Shown here: in pieces, positions 20,401 to 31,252 of the stretch
How positions within the stretch are numbered: position 1 is the first letter of the stretch
How the letters are laid out: every line of letters begins with the position of its first letter
NCBI GenBank assembly: GCA_001936135.1
Contig: CP012820.1
Span: 868,001-932,000 of the forward strand
Length of the DNA stretch: 64,000 nucleotides
Direction of reading: 5' to 3'
Source of the DNA: Saccharomycopsis fibuligera x Saccharomycopsis cf. fibuligera
Taxonomy: Eukaryota; Ascomycota; Saccharomycetes; Ascoideales; Saccharomycopsidaceae
Notes under the pieces: model-generated
What the model saw: only the letters and a program-made list of their open reading frames with translations
The model's database searches: none
Told to the model about the DNA's origin: nothing
Position numbers and translations under genes: made by a program

Positions 20401-21116
20401 GTAAGTCTTGACTTATACTATATTATAATAGCTCTCAAGGTTAGTGTTGTTTGCTCTGTTGCATCTTTTAGTTGGTTTGTCTCTTGCTCTATTCACTGTG
20501 TTTGTGATCGATTGCGTCTTATTTTTTTCTCTGATTTAGACTTCAGCTGTTTTCTCAGCGTTTAATTTATCTTGTTACTCAAATCTGCATCTGCATTATT
20601 GCGAAATTGTCAGACCAATATGCGATTCATTAATATCACATACAAGTGATGCTATTCGATTATAGATCTGGCGCGTTTCGTCTATTTGCGTTTACTATTT
20701 TTCTTGATTACGCATAATGTGGCAAAAACGAGCTATGCTGTTTTTCCTGAAATTCACGTATTGCTCAGAGCGACAGAGAAGAAAAACAAAAAAATCAAAA
20801 AACAAAAAAAAAACAGGAATTTCAAAAATTCACAAAACACTTAGCAATGATAACCTCGTTGCTACTTAAGAACATACATTATTTCAAAATTGCAAACCAA
20901 ACGTTAGTGAATAGATTTTGATGAACTAATGAAAATTTGACAAGCAAATTTGGAAAAAATAAAAATTGTGGAATACAGTACAAAACACGCGAACAACGAA
21001 ACCGTGGATGCAGTGTAAGACAGCATCACTATGATTTGATTCAGACTATCTATAGCCATGTTTATAGGAGAGTTGTTTTGAAGCATGCGTTTTACTAACA
21101 ATAGTGTGATTTTTAG
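20401..21116 (+). other. 5'UTR intron of ARF1
   Basis: GTAAGT at 20401-20406 opens the interval. A perfect TACTAAC branch point lies at 21093-21099, and TTTTTAG at 21110-21116 is directly followed by the ARF1 ATG at 21117. The 716-bp intron therefore ends exactly at the start codon. No snoRNA with convincing C/D boxes and terminal stem was found inside. The assignment rests on three splice signals in the right order. Confidence 0.85.
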
Positions 21117-21662
<546 letters not shown>

Positions 21663-23120
21663 TTTCAATCTTAACTTAATTTTCAAATTCTTGTTGAATC
21701 CTAATTGTGTTAATTATAGGAATTTTGTTTGAATACACGTCATTATCAGTTTTTTCCCTTTTTATTTTTTTGTCAAATTAATATTTTCTTATTTCCTTTG
21801 TCAATATTTTTTTTTTTTTTTAAAAAAAACTTTCTCATTTTAACTCTTACATTATTTTCCTTTTTGTTTAATATATTATCTGTTTTAATTATTACTCTTT
21901 TTTTTTTCTTTAAGGCTGCTTGCTACTTTTTCTCACATACATAATTGTTCAACCGAACCTGATCTTGATAAAAAAAAAATAAAAAAGTATAAAATAGAAA
22001 AAAACCATCAAACAGGTACTCTGTTTTGACACGTTTTTGTTTTTTATCGATAGACCAGTATGTGCAGTAGATATGCAGTAGACGTCAAGGGTTATTTTCC
22101 TTTTTTTTTTTTTTTTTTTGTATTTCTTAACGATCCTTTTTTACTTTTTCGTCAGCTTTGCTTATTACGGATGAATTGGGCAAAATGACTGCACGCTAGG
22201 TTTTTCCATGTAGAGATGTTGCTTCGACATGTTGACAGCCCTTTTTTTTGGAATTATCATGGGGCGGTTAATTTTGAAAATGACTACTGTATTTTGTCAT
22301 AAGTTTACACATGCGTGTACTGACCGATAAAACCCTGCCACCATTTTTGAACCAATTAGTACCAAAAACTTGTAGATCATTCTCTCATTCTCTCTCATTC
22401 TCACACACACTTTCAATATATATATGGTATCTAATGTTGGATACTGCAATTGTGAAGACTATCTTATCATCAACATGCTTGAGGGTCTACATTTCCAACT
22501 AAACGTTTTACAATAAAAAAAGCTTTAAACAAGAAATTATCACAGCATCACAATGGAGATGCGAACAGAGAGAAGCCCAAAAGACAAAGAGCAAAAAGCT
22601 GAGTACTGGCGCTCTCAATGAATGTTATACTCACTTTATGGGACAAAGACAACTCATTGTAGTGTCATGAATGCTTGTCGAGTGATAGTTTCAAAAAAGA
22701 TTATCTTTATGCTTAACGGAGATCCATATTCAATTGTCGTGCACGCAAGTAGGGCTATTTGTGGCCCTCTAATGGGTCAGCTGATAACCAGTGAACCTTC
22801 TGTGACCACTTACTTGCTGCACTTTCTGCCAGAAAAAAAGTAAAAACATCAGTGAGAATAATGTGTTACCCTACACACTTCCCAGACTGCGGTCGCTCGT
22901 CGGAAGGCAGCTGGCTGCTTATTCACTCACTGAGTCGCTCGCTCGCTTGCTCGTTGGTGCTGGCGCTGCGTCTCGGATGGGCTCAGGTCTGGCGGCGGGT
23001 GAAAAAAAAGTAGAGAAAAAAAAATCAAATTTGGGTATAGAGGATTGCAAAAGGTTTGATTGAAAGGGTTTTTGTAAAGATATCCAAAATAACAGTAAAG
23101 CTCTAAATAAATTATTCAAA
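21663..23120. other. ARF1-RPL35 intergenic region
   Basis: 1.46 kb with T-rich and A-rich tracts after ARF1 and simple TCTCATTC and CA-rich sequence near 22380. A Tbf1-like element lies at 22751-22768. No gene supported. Confidence 0.5.
22751..22768. promoter_or_regulatory. Tbf1-like element, RPL35 promoter
   Basis: AGGGCTA then GGCCCT give AGGGC/GCCCT arms 8 bp apart, 353 bp upstream of the RPL35 ATG. It is the same type of element as at RPS0, less perfect. Confidence 0.45.
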
Positions 23121-24209
23121 ATGGTATGTTTCAAACGGAGAATACCAGAGGCAACATCAGCAGCAGAGGCAGAAGTAGTAATAGTGAATATGTGAATTTG
23201 TGGGAATGTGATAGTGATGGTGACTATCAACAAACTGTTATTATCAAGCAAAGTATTTCATATCAATTTTGAGGATTATCAGAAAGTAGTCATACTCACT
23301 CTCATCATCAGCACGAGAGTAAATTTAAAGAAATTACTGAACGTGAGAAATATTGCTTGAATGAAGATCAGATGTGTTAGATTGAAAAGTTTATTAAAAT
23401 ACATGAAACAAAAGCATAGAATCACAATATCATTTAACAAGATGATGGGAAAATGAGATGTTAACTTCTTTCCGAACACTGTTCTATCGTATTATTCGAA
23501 ATATGTGTCGTGTAAAAAAAACATCGATATTATATCAAAGCTACTATTTGATGATGAATAGTTTGTGCGAAATGCAACGGAAAGAAACAGTATGTTCTTA
23601 TTGCGGCTATTGAAACCATTTGAGCAAGGACAAGCATTTTCCAATCATATTCAAATTTCAACAAGCAATCCTGACCCGGATCTTTTCTTATTTCTACAGC
23701 ATCATATTCCATCAAGTATGGCACCTACTGCGTTATTCGTAATGTATCCATTTCAGATCCCAAATTCTTCACCACTGTTTCTGCTTTTTTAAAAAAAAGC
23801 TGCGTCTTTTCGTACTGTAAGATATCAAAATACTAACTCTTTCTTATAGGCTGGTCTTAAAGCTTACGAACTTAGATCCAAATCTAAAGAAGAATTGAAC
23901 AACCAATTGGTCGAATTGAAGAAAGAATTGGCCAACTTGAACGTTCAAAAATTGACTAAACCATCTTTGCCAAGAATCCACACTGTTAAGAAGGATATTG
24001 CTAAAGTTTTGACTGTCATCAACTTGACTCAAAGAGAAAACGTCAGAGCTTTCTACGCTGGTAAGAAATATCAACCAAAGGACTTGAGACCAAAGAAAAC
24101 CAGAGCTATCAGAAGAAGATTGACCAAGCACGAATCTAAGTTGATCACTGTTAAACAACAAAAGAAGAACGCTGCTTTCCCACAAAGAAAATACGCTATT
24201 AAAGCTTAA
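23121..24209 (+). CDS. RPL35: 60S ribosomal protein L35 (uL29), spliced
   Basis: Exon 1 is only the ATG (23121-23123). GTATGT follows at once, a perfect TACTAAC sits at 23831-23837, and TTATAG at 23844-23849 ends a 726-bp intron. Exon 2 (23850-24209) reads [20 protein letters not shown] and continues to QRKYAIKA, giving 120 residues, the normal L35 length. L35 sits at the exit tunnel of the large subunit. The S. cerevisiae RPL35 genes have the same ATG-only first exon, so the intron position is conserved. Codon bias is strong (AAG, TTG, GCT, AGA). A later in-frame ATG-less reading starting at Asn-Asn would miss 15 residues. Confidence 0.97.
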
Positions 24210-24398
24210 GTTTTTATTTACTAGTTAATAATAGTTAAATAAAAAATTTCTCTTTTTAAGTTTGTGATGTATGGGTCTGAATCATGATTTTTTGCTTGCA
24301 TGAGTCAGTTAGTGACATTATATGTATAATTTTATTATGATGCTAACTAATATATTAATTGTATTTCTTTGTAACAATTGATAAATAAATTGGCGCCT

Positions 24399-24444
<46 letters not shown>

Positions 24445-24711
24445 GTTTGTAATGATAAATATGTGTAAATTGTAACGGTAGCTGTGAAATAGCAGGTATA
24501 TATAAGCTGCAGTGAAAACCAATATATGCGAAAAGAAGGTGCTTGCTGTTATGAAAGTCATAAGCTAAACAAAAGTCTGCATACGGTGCTCATCGTTTAC
24601 ACTATGCTGAACTAGATCAACATATCAAAATATTTTGATCATTTTTTTTGTTGTTTCTTATTCAACTAATTCACCAACTATATGCTATGTAGTCAAGCAA
24701 CACAGTTCAGC
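24210..24711. other. Convergent interval RPL35/UFD2
   Basis: AT-rich; contains the AC dinucleotide repeat described separately. No gene seen. Confidence 0.5.
24402..24442. repeat. (AC)n microsatellite
   Basis: About 20 uninterrupted AC dinucleotides between the convergent 3' ends of RPL35 and UFD2. Confidence 0.97.
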
Positions 24712-27700
24712 TTAATCTTTCATCTCAACATCGGTATCCTTGTGCTTAGCCAACTTCTTCTCCTGCTTAAACGCTTCAATCTTTTGCTTCAACTCCAAAT
24801 CTGGAGTGACATCTTCAAGTTTTAATGGCATTCTATTGAACGGATCAGTAGCATCACTGAGCAAATGGGCTTTGATTGTAGCTTTATCAATACTGATTTT
24901 AGAAGATGGTAAAATCACAGGATCTGTCATTAGTGTAAACATCAAAGGATCCAAGAACTCATCAGGTATATCGTCACCTAACTCTAATTCTTCTTCTTCC
25001 TCTTTGATTCTTACTTTGTCGGCCCTTTCGGCAAACTGCGTCAATTGTTTAAGTGATTCTGAATCTAACTGGCCAAATCGAGATAAGATGGACTCTGCTT
25101 TATAAAATAAGGTTTTTCTAAATGATCTAGCGTCCCTTGAGACCGCGGTAACAAACTCTTGTTCGGTGGACAAGTTGATGAAAATTTTGGCAATATTAGT
25201 CAATAATTTTTTTGGATCGAATTGGTATTTTTCGGGACTCCGGACCTTCAATTCACCGTACTTTGGGCCTACAAGTTGATTAAGATTGAAATCCAACATT
25301 CCTGCCAATCTATCAACAATTTCAGCTTTGGTGAATGCTTTAGGAACATTTTGCGTGAATAGGTCAAACAACTCAATTGTCTTGTTGCTTAACCCGATAA
25401 ATGATCTTGCTTGTCTTTCAGAACCTGAAAGTCTGCTATTCAATTCTTCATAGCTCAAACCTTCAAATTCTGGGTTGAGCGCCGTTTCCAAATTTCCTGA
25501 ACTGGCTCTTTTTTCAATCTCGTTGGTCAAGTGGTGAATCTTGGACAATTCTCTCAATGATTCATCAAGTAAATAAGTAGTATCATTCAACATTCTTGCA
25601 ACAAACCTAATGAAAAATTCTTCGTGCTTGTCACTATAAAGCTGCAACTGGTGTCTATAATGAGGAATTGCCCATAGTTTCTCAATAATTACCGAAATGT
25701 GAAATCTGCTGTTGAATTTGTCATAGAATTGCGACGAAGCACCAGTTTTTTCCACCATGACGTAAAAATCCAACAATGCATAAAGCATATGATCCAACAC
25801 CACTTTATTAGTGACAAATGATTGGATCATGAACCCTGGGTTATAATCGTCTTGAGACATTGATATTGATCCATAAAAGAGACATTCGACTAATTTTCCT
25901 TTAAGATGAGGATTGCTGATTAACTCAGGACATCTCAACAACACCACAGCAAACTCAATAAAAAAATTCAATCTATCATTATTGTTTTGTAGCGGATTTT
26001 TCATATACTTAATAATGTACGTAATATAACTGATTAAACTTTCAACGCAGTATTCTGGATAGTACTTAAATGGAGCAGGAGACTTGTCACGGAGTGCCTC
26101 AGCATTATCAACGCTCTCAAGTAACACGACATCGGCAATAAACGGGATCTTGAGTGGTTTTGCTGGAAATTGGTGAGTAGGATCAATGACTCTGGAAAAG
26201 AAAACACAGCTCGATGAAACAAATTCAAAAATTTCTTGCTGAAATTCTTCATTTAAGAAAAAGCAATGGAATGAGTCAACTTCAGCACGGAAATAGTTGG
26301 CTTGTTTTTCAAATTTGTCAATTTGTAAATCGACCATTTTAGTAATCACTGCACTGTTTTGTGATGATGCTCTTAACTTTTGTAATTTGAGCTCTTTAAT
26401 TCTTCTCTCCAAATGTCCTACTAAATCAGTCCATTTATTTTCGGCATATGCAATTCCGTAAATCCCATAATGCAAATATGTCAAGGTTAAAAAGAAGCAA
26501 TCAGATATAAAATTGGACAGGTCTGCTGCTTTAGTTTCTTGGAAGTATTTGGTAGCTTCCTTGATGGTGGAGTTAATTCTAGTTTCTTCACTAACATCCA
26601 ACAATTCATTTCTGCTAAAGTAATCAATAAATATCTTGTCAATTTTCTTGAAATCGCTCTTCAAAAACGGCAATGATAATTTGACCAAGATCAAACTGAT
26701 ATTAGCAATGAATGCATGTGATGACAATTTGGAATAGTCAGGCTGAGTAGCGGTTCTCAAATGATTGGCGTTAATCACATCACTAAAGTACTTGATGGTA
26801 TCGTTTCTTGACTGTGCACTACCTCTAATGATTTTATCAATGATTGGGAATAAATAAGTGTTGATTAAATTCTTGTGTTGAGTCTGTACCGATACTTGGG
26901 TTTGAGCAATTTGATACTTGGACTTGTTTCCATCCAATCGATCATAATATTGCAATGACGCCTCCTTGCCAAATGGTCCCACTGCCAAAATTGGCCCTAA
27001 CAAGGTATTTTTCTCAAATTTGGTGGCATCTTTGCTTTTGCTGCTCGAAGAGAGGAAAAAAGATGGAATTTGGGTAAACACTGAGGCTACCGAGCGATCG
27101 GAAAGCAAGTGTACATAATAATTCAAAATCGCAATGTATCGCTGATCAGAAATATCTACAATTTTTTGCTTGAGCACGTATTTAGATAACTCGTTGAACC
27201 AGATATCCAAAATATCCAACAATGCGTCCTGTTCCTTAGCTTGCACAATAATGGAGCGAGCGTATTCTGCAAACTCGCCATCAGTGATCTTGCTCAATAA
27301 ATTATTAATTGATTTCTCATAAGTATTATTGATGAACATATCGGGTATTTGGAACGCAATTAGTCCATATGATGCAGTCAAACGGATAATTTCGTTCAAG
27401 ATAGTTTTCTGACCATTGAAAAACTGTTCCTGGTACGGTTTCATTGAGAATTTTTTTAGGGCAATCTTGTTGCTGACTCTTCTTGACGCGGTTTGCGCAT
27501 TACTCCAAACATTGTACAAGTATATTAATGGCGAATCCCTACCAATTTCCGTCAAGTTTTCCAATATTATGCGGTCGATCAAATCATCCTTAAGGAAAAG
27601 TTTGGTAAATGAAGCATAGTCTTCCTCTTTGTTGCCGTCGTTACCAGCATCGTCATCAAAGGATGAAAGTTCTGCATGAACGTTCTCCAAAAACATAATA

Positions 27701-28194
27701 TTTGTCTTTGTCTCTGTCTTTGCCTCACTTCTGTTGCTGAAATTGGATAACAAAATGTCACTACCCACTTCAGAAACGATCCAGTCTTTGAGCAACTTGT
27801 CTGGGTTTTTTGAAGCGGAAGTTGGAGAGCTAAAACTAGTAGTGCTGGGAGTAGATGACGATGGTGGGATCAGCAGCTGCGGAAGAAGCAGTGGCGATTG
27901 CGGTTTTGTCGCTGTGTCTTTGTTATTCTGAATTGATACTGCCGGCTGAGGGCTGGGCTTTTGAACCTTTGCAGCAGCAGCACCACTACTAGGCTGCTGC
28001 TGGGCCTGTTTTTCTGGCGATTCGGCTCGAGCTTGGGCTTGGCTTTGAGATGGAGCCGGGCTTGAATTTTGGCTTTGGTCAGAAGTGCCAGCGGCGGCGT
28101 TCAAAGCAGCAAGACGATTCAATCTAGCAATTCTTTTTGCTCTAATGTCATCCTCATTATTAATGTTGTTGTTGCTACTGCTGCTGCTGCTCAT
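24712..28194 (-). CDS. UFD2: E4 ubiquitin-chain elongation factor Ufd2 (U-box)
   Basis: 1160 residues from the ATG at 28194; the frame extends four codons further but only to TTG. Ufd2 lengthens ubiquitin chains on substrates in the Cdc48/UFD pathway for delivery to the proteasome. The large helical Ufd2 core fills about 150-1050. The C-terminal U-box is at about 1076-1145: IPDEFLDPLMFTLMTDPVIL, ISIDKATIKAHLL, DPFNRMPL. An acidic stretch (EEEEELELGDD) precedes it. The N-terminal 120 residues are Ser/Asn/Gln/Ala low complexity, making it longer than S. cerevisiae Ufd2 (about 960). Its promoter has CGTCACATGC and GTCATGTGAC about 195-220 bp upstream. Confidence 0.95.
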   Translation of the reverse strand: MSSSSSSNNNINNEDDIRAKRIARLNRLAALNAAAGTSDQSQNSSPAPSQSQAQARAESPEKQAQQQPSSGAAAAKVQKPSPQPAVSIQNNKDTATKPQSPLLLPQLLIPPSSSTPSTTSFSSPTSASKNPDKLLKDWIVSEVGSDILLSNFSNRSEAKTETKTNIMFLENVHAELSSFDDDAGNDGNKEEDYASFTKLFLKDDLIDRIILENLTEIGRDSPLIYLYNVWSNAQTASRRVSNKIALKKFSMKPYQEQFFNGQKTILNEIIRLTASYGLIAFQIPDMFINNTYEKSINNLLSKITDGEFAEYARSIIVQAKEQDALLDILDIWFNELSKYVLKQKIVDISDQRYIAILNYYVHLLSDRSVASVFTQIPSFFLSSSSKSKDATKFEKNTLLGPILAVGPFGKEASLQYYDRLDGNKSKYQIAQTQVSVQTQHKNLINTYLFPIIDKIIRGSAQSRNDTIKYFSDVINANHLRTATQPDYSKLSSHAFIANISLILVKLSLPFLKSDFKKIDKIFIDYFSRNELLDVSEETRINSTIKEATKYFQETKAADLSNFISDCFFLTLTYLHYGIYGIAYAENKWTDLVGHLERRIKELKLQKLRASSQNSAVITKMVDLQIDKFEKQANYFRAEVDSFHCFFLNEEFQQEIFEFVSSSCVFFSRVIDPTHQFPAKPLKIPFIADVVLLESVDNAEALRDKSPAPFKYYPEYCVESLISYITYIIKYMKNPLQNNNDRLNFFIEFAVVLLRCPELISNPHLKGKLVECLFYGSISMSQDDYNPGFMIQSFVTNKVVLDHMLYALLDFYVMVEKTGASSQFYDKFNSRFHISVIIEKLWAIPHYRHQLQLYSDKHEEFFIRFVARMLNDTTYLLDESLRELSKIHHLTNEIEKRASSGNLETALNPEFEGLSYEELNSRLSGSERQARSFIGLSNKTIELFDLFTQNVPKAFTKAEIVDRLAGMLDFNLNQLVGPKYGELKVRSPEKYQFDPKKLLTNIAKIFINLSTEQEFVTAVSRDARSFRKTLFYKAESILSRFGQLDSESLKQLTQFAERADKVRIKEEEEELELGDDIPDEFLDPLMFTLMTDPVILPSSKISIDKATIKAHLLSDATDPFNRMPLKLEDVTPDLELKQKIEAFKQEKKLAKHKDTDVEMKD

Positions 28195-29116
28195 TGTTGG
28201 TTCCAATTGGCGCTTAACTTGTTTTTTTGTGTTTTAATGTCTGACCAGCAATGTCGTTGATGCTGTTGTTGATGGCAAATTGGCACAATGGGGCTTCTCA
28301 TCTGTCTGATTCGATCCATCCACGCCAGAATGGGTGTGAGCAGTTCAGTGAGCGAGCGAGTGCCGGAGATCTTTAATGTAGATACGTCACATGCGGGATG
28401 CGCCAAGTCATGTGACATAGTATATAAGCTTAAGCTAAGTAGCTCGCTGGTGCTGGGAACTCGGATAAGCATGCTGGCGTGTTTTTGTTTTGTTTTGTTT
28501 TGTTGCCTTTAGATATCCTTGTTTGCCAATGAATTTAAATAGTAGGGGTAGTTCCGTACGGTGCAAGGTATAAGGATATATAGATTGCGTCTTGAAGGGG
28601 ATAGTACATGCCTTGGTTGTGAAGCTTGATTACAGCTCTAGCATAGGTAAGTTCGTGAACTGAATAGAGAGAGATGAATAACTCAACATGACAACACAAT
28701 ACAATACAGCATAGCATAACTGACCGTGCAATGGAAAACGCAAACAAATTTGGTAAACTATATTATAACACATGGCGAAAATTAACTAGTCCCGTTAGAA
28801 AGAGAGAGAGGAAAAAAAAATCAAAAACAAACCATCGATGAATGAGAAAGAAAGGCAGGATACTGTGATACTATGCTCGCAATCGCAAAAAGCAGAAAAA
28901 AACGTACGTGATTATTGAAAATTTGAGAGACATTAAATAAATAAATAATAAAAAAAAAAAAAAAAAAAAACACAGAGAGCGTAAGAAGATGAAGAAGTAA
29001 ACTCGAGCGGGAAAAAAAATGCAATGGTTACTATCTTTATTATTATTGATAGTTTGCTAATTATAAGGATAGAGTCATTGGGACTCATTCATTATTTACA
29101 GTAGCACGCTAGTCCG
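28195..29116. other. UFD2 promoter / Pex30-family 3' interval
   Basis: Contains CGTCACATGC (385-394 past 28000), GTCATGTGAC (28407-28416) and a TATATA box near 28421, all upstream of UFD2 on the minus strand. A poly-A run lies near 28950-28970. No gene supported. Confidence 0.5.
28385..28416. promoter_or_regulatory. Paired E-box-like sites, UFD2 promoter
   Basis: CGTCACATGC and GTCATGTGAC, 12 bp apart, about 190-220 bp upstream of the UFD2 ATG and next to TATATA. They match bHLH (Cbf1-like) half-sites; binding is inferred. Confidence 0.35.
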
Positions 29117-30769
29117 CTAGTCCACTGAGTGTATCTGCGAACTGTTACTGTTGAACTCCTGTTTTCCCTTTTTATCCTTAGGTGCACTTTCCGCCCCAGC
29201 GGCCGTCTTTGCCCTTGCGCTCTCGGCGTGCTCGGGATCCTCGCTGATTTCGAGCTTTATGTCTTCCAAAATCGTCGGCTTGTCGTCGAACCTTATGCTC
29301 TTTCTCTTTTTGAATCCGTCTCTGTCGGGGCTCGTGCTGTTGATGCTGGTGGTGCTGCTGCTGCTGTTATTATTGTGGCGCACTCCCGCGACCTGCACAT
29401 GCTGTATTTCTGGCCTAGTTGGCAGGTTCAGTAGCGTGTCATTCAAATAGAGCGAGCCGTTGCTCAACGTCAGCGTTTGGTCTGTCTTGGTGAAGTGCAC
29501 CAACTCTGCTGTCCGTAGCCATCTTCTGCGTCTTGTGTACTTTCCGAAGGAGTCTTCGCTGGTGGCACGCTTCCAGGTGTTATCGTAATACACGTAGCCG
29601 TCATCCGGCGAGGGGTCGACTTTGGTCCTTTTGTTTGGGTTTTTCAAGGTCAAGGCGCCGTCGTTAGTTAGGTCCAACCGCCAGTTTGTGTCCACCCAGC
29701 GCCAGACAAGATCCTCTCCGTCCTCGTTGTAGTCCGGGAGCTTGAAGTCCTCGGGCGGCGGAGACTCGTTTAGAAATTCGTCGGTCCACGGAGCCCTTTC
29801 GTAGTTGAGCAAGTTGGACGTCCAGCCGATCCCTAGCCACTTTCTCTGGTTCTCGTAGAGGACGTACGTGAACCTGATTGGCTTGCCGCTGTTTGAGTGC
29901 GATAGAGACGTGATGTTGTTGGTTTGCTTCACTTTGGCCATGACGTTGGAAAATAGGCCGGTGTTGGAGCTCTTGTCGAAATTTAGCCCGGTTGCGTAGA
30001 AGCATAGTAGCCTGACGGTCTTTGACTTCCACAAGATGCGCCTGGTGACCCGCGAGTACAACGAGTGGTACGTCAACGCGTAGAAGATTCCCAATAGCAC
30101 CAAGAACCGCGGGCCCAAGATGAAGCGGCTGACCACCGCGTAAAACGGCGATAGAAACACGATTGTGAAGAATAGTCTTTTGAAGTCGTACTGCGTCAAG
30201 TTCAACGCGGTGATGGGAGTCAAGAAGATGTCCGCCTTGATGGAAACCTTGGTCAATAGCTGCACAATGTTGTCGAGGGTTGGGTTGGCCTCCTGCTCGG
30301 CCTGGATCTTTTTGATGAGCAAGTAATACAAAAACAACAGCAACACTGCCAAGACGTGGCCAAAGTAGGTGATAAGCACGTCAAAGTACAAGACCACGGA
30401 GACGGCCCCGGCAGAGAACGCCAAGTTGAGGTACACGTCGTCGTTGGTCCAGGTGAGAATGCCCAAGAAGAAGTCGGCAATCAAGAGATACGGGTACGAT
30501 CTGATGAGAGACTTGGAGACTATGGGCGGGGTGGTGGCTAGCAACGGCGACGACTTTGTTTCCTTGTTGAAGATGTCGTCGTTGGGCGAGCTGTACAACT
30601 CGGCGAACGACGCTCTGGTGGTTTCGTTTTCGTTGTCCTGGTGCTTGTCGTTGGCGGCACCAGCGGCGGCGCCAGCGGCGCTGCTGCCGGCGCCGCCGCT
30701 GCTGCTGGGCTTGTCCCTGTGTCTGGCAGCGTTGCTGCTGTCATGAGCAGCCTTGGTGTGCGACGACAT
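29117..30769 (-). CDS. Pex30/31/32-family membrane protein with dysferlin domain
   Basis: 550 residues from the ATG at 30769. Pex30-family proteins shape ER subdomains where peroxisomes and lipid droplets form. After a low-complexity Ala/Gly/Ser N-terminus come hydrophobic hairpins at about 85-155 and 175-235 (reticulon-like). A dysferlin region at about 305-430 follows: FTYVLYENQRKWLGIGW, APWTDEFL, WRWVDTNWRLDL, DGYVYYDNTWK and RRRRWLRTAEL. The tail is acidic and Ser-rich. The gene is GC-rich (one 60-base stretch at 30601 is 60% G+C) with C/G-ending codons, yet in its first membrane region 15 of 16 leucines are TTG, CTC or CTT and only one is CTG. Which of PEX30, 31 or 32 it corresponds to is not resolved. 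Confidence 0.85.
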   Translation of the reverse strand: MSSHTKAAHDSSNAARHRDKPSSSGGAGSSAAGAAAGAANDKHQDNENETTRASFAELYSSPNDDIFNKETKSSPLLATTPPIVSKSLIRSYPYLLIADFFLGILTWTNDDVYLNLAFSAGAVSVVLYFDVLITYFGHVLAVLLLFLYYLLIKKIQAEQEANPTLDNIVQLLTKVSIKADIFLTPITALNLTQYDFKRLFFTIVFLSPFYAVVSRFILGPRFLVLLGIFYALTYHSLYSRVTRRILWKSKTVRLLCFYATGLNFDKSSNTGLFSNVMAKVKQTNNITSLSHSNSGKPIRFTYVLYENQRKWLGIGWTSNLLNYERAPWTDEFLNESPPPEDFKLPDYNEDGEDLVWRWVDTNWRLDLTNDGALTLKNPNKRTKVDPSPDDGYVYYDNTWKRATSEDSFGKYTRRRRWLRTAELVHFTKTDQTLTLSNGSLYLNDTLLNLPTRPEIQHVQVAGVRHNNNSSSSTTSINSTSPDRDGFKKRKSIRFDDKPTILEDIKLEISEDPEHAESARAKTAAGAESAPKDKKGKQEFNSNSSQIHSVD

Positions 30770-31196
30770 TGTGTGTTGGACGCTGGTCAATGCGGGCGGG
30801 GCGAATGCAGTGGTGGGCTGGCTAGCTGGCTTGTCTGCTGGAGGGTGCTGTTGGTGGTCGTCGAAACCAGAAGAGATGAGGCAAGATGAGCTGAGCTGGG
30901 AGGAGATGAGATGAGCGTTTGGATTTCACTATATCCATAGGCTTTCGTAGAACCAAAACGCCAGACAGGGATAGGCCAACGGGCTGAGTGATCTCGATTG
31001 CCGCCAGAGAGCGCGAGAGAGAAAGAGAGAGGCGCTGTTACCCGGACATAGTCGCCGGAGGGGCATCGCGATGGCGAGTTTTTTTTTTTTTAGTATTTAT
31101 TTATTTGACGAAAGCTGAAGGAAGAGTGCGAGCGGCAAGCAACAACGGTAGACAGCGCTGCTTACAGGCTTGTGGAATTGATCCAGCAACGATTGA

Positions 31197-31240
31197 GAGC
31201 CAGATTGAGCCAGATTGAGCCAGATTGAGCCAGGTTGAGC
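31197..31240. repeat. 10-bp direct repeats, CWC24 leader
   Basis: About four copies of AGATTGAGCC (the last reads AGGTTGAGCC) lie just before the CWC24 ATG, probably in its 5'UTR. Confidence 0.8.
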
Positions 31241-31252
31241 CGGTGCAGTAAA

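Noticed and set aside
20600-20760. snoRNA in the ARF1 5'UTR intron
   Set aside because: Only a partial C box (GTGATGC) and no matching D box with closing stem.
23540-23680. C/D snoRNA in the RPL35 intron (ATGATGA then CTGA)
   Set aside because: The boxes are about 120 nt apart and no terminal stem pairs around them.
28260-28275. Rpn4 (PACE) element at UFD2
   Set aside because: GATGGCAAA differs from both the S. cerevisiae GGTGGCAAA and the Candida GAAGGCAAA forms.
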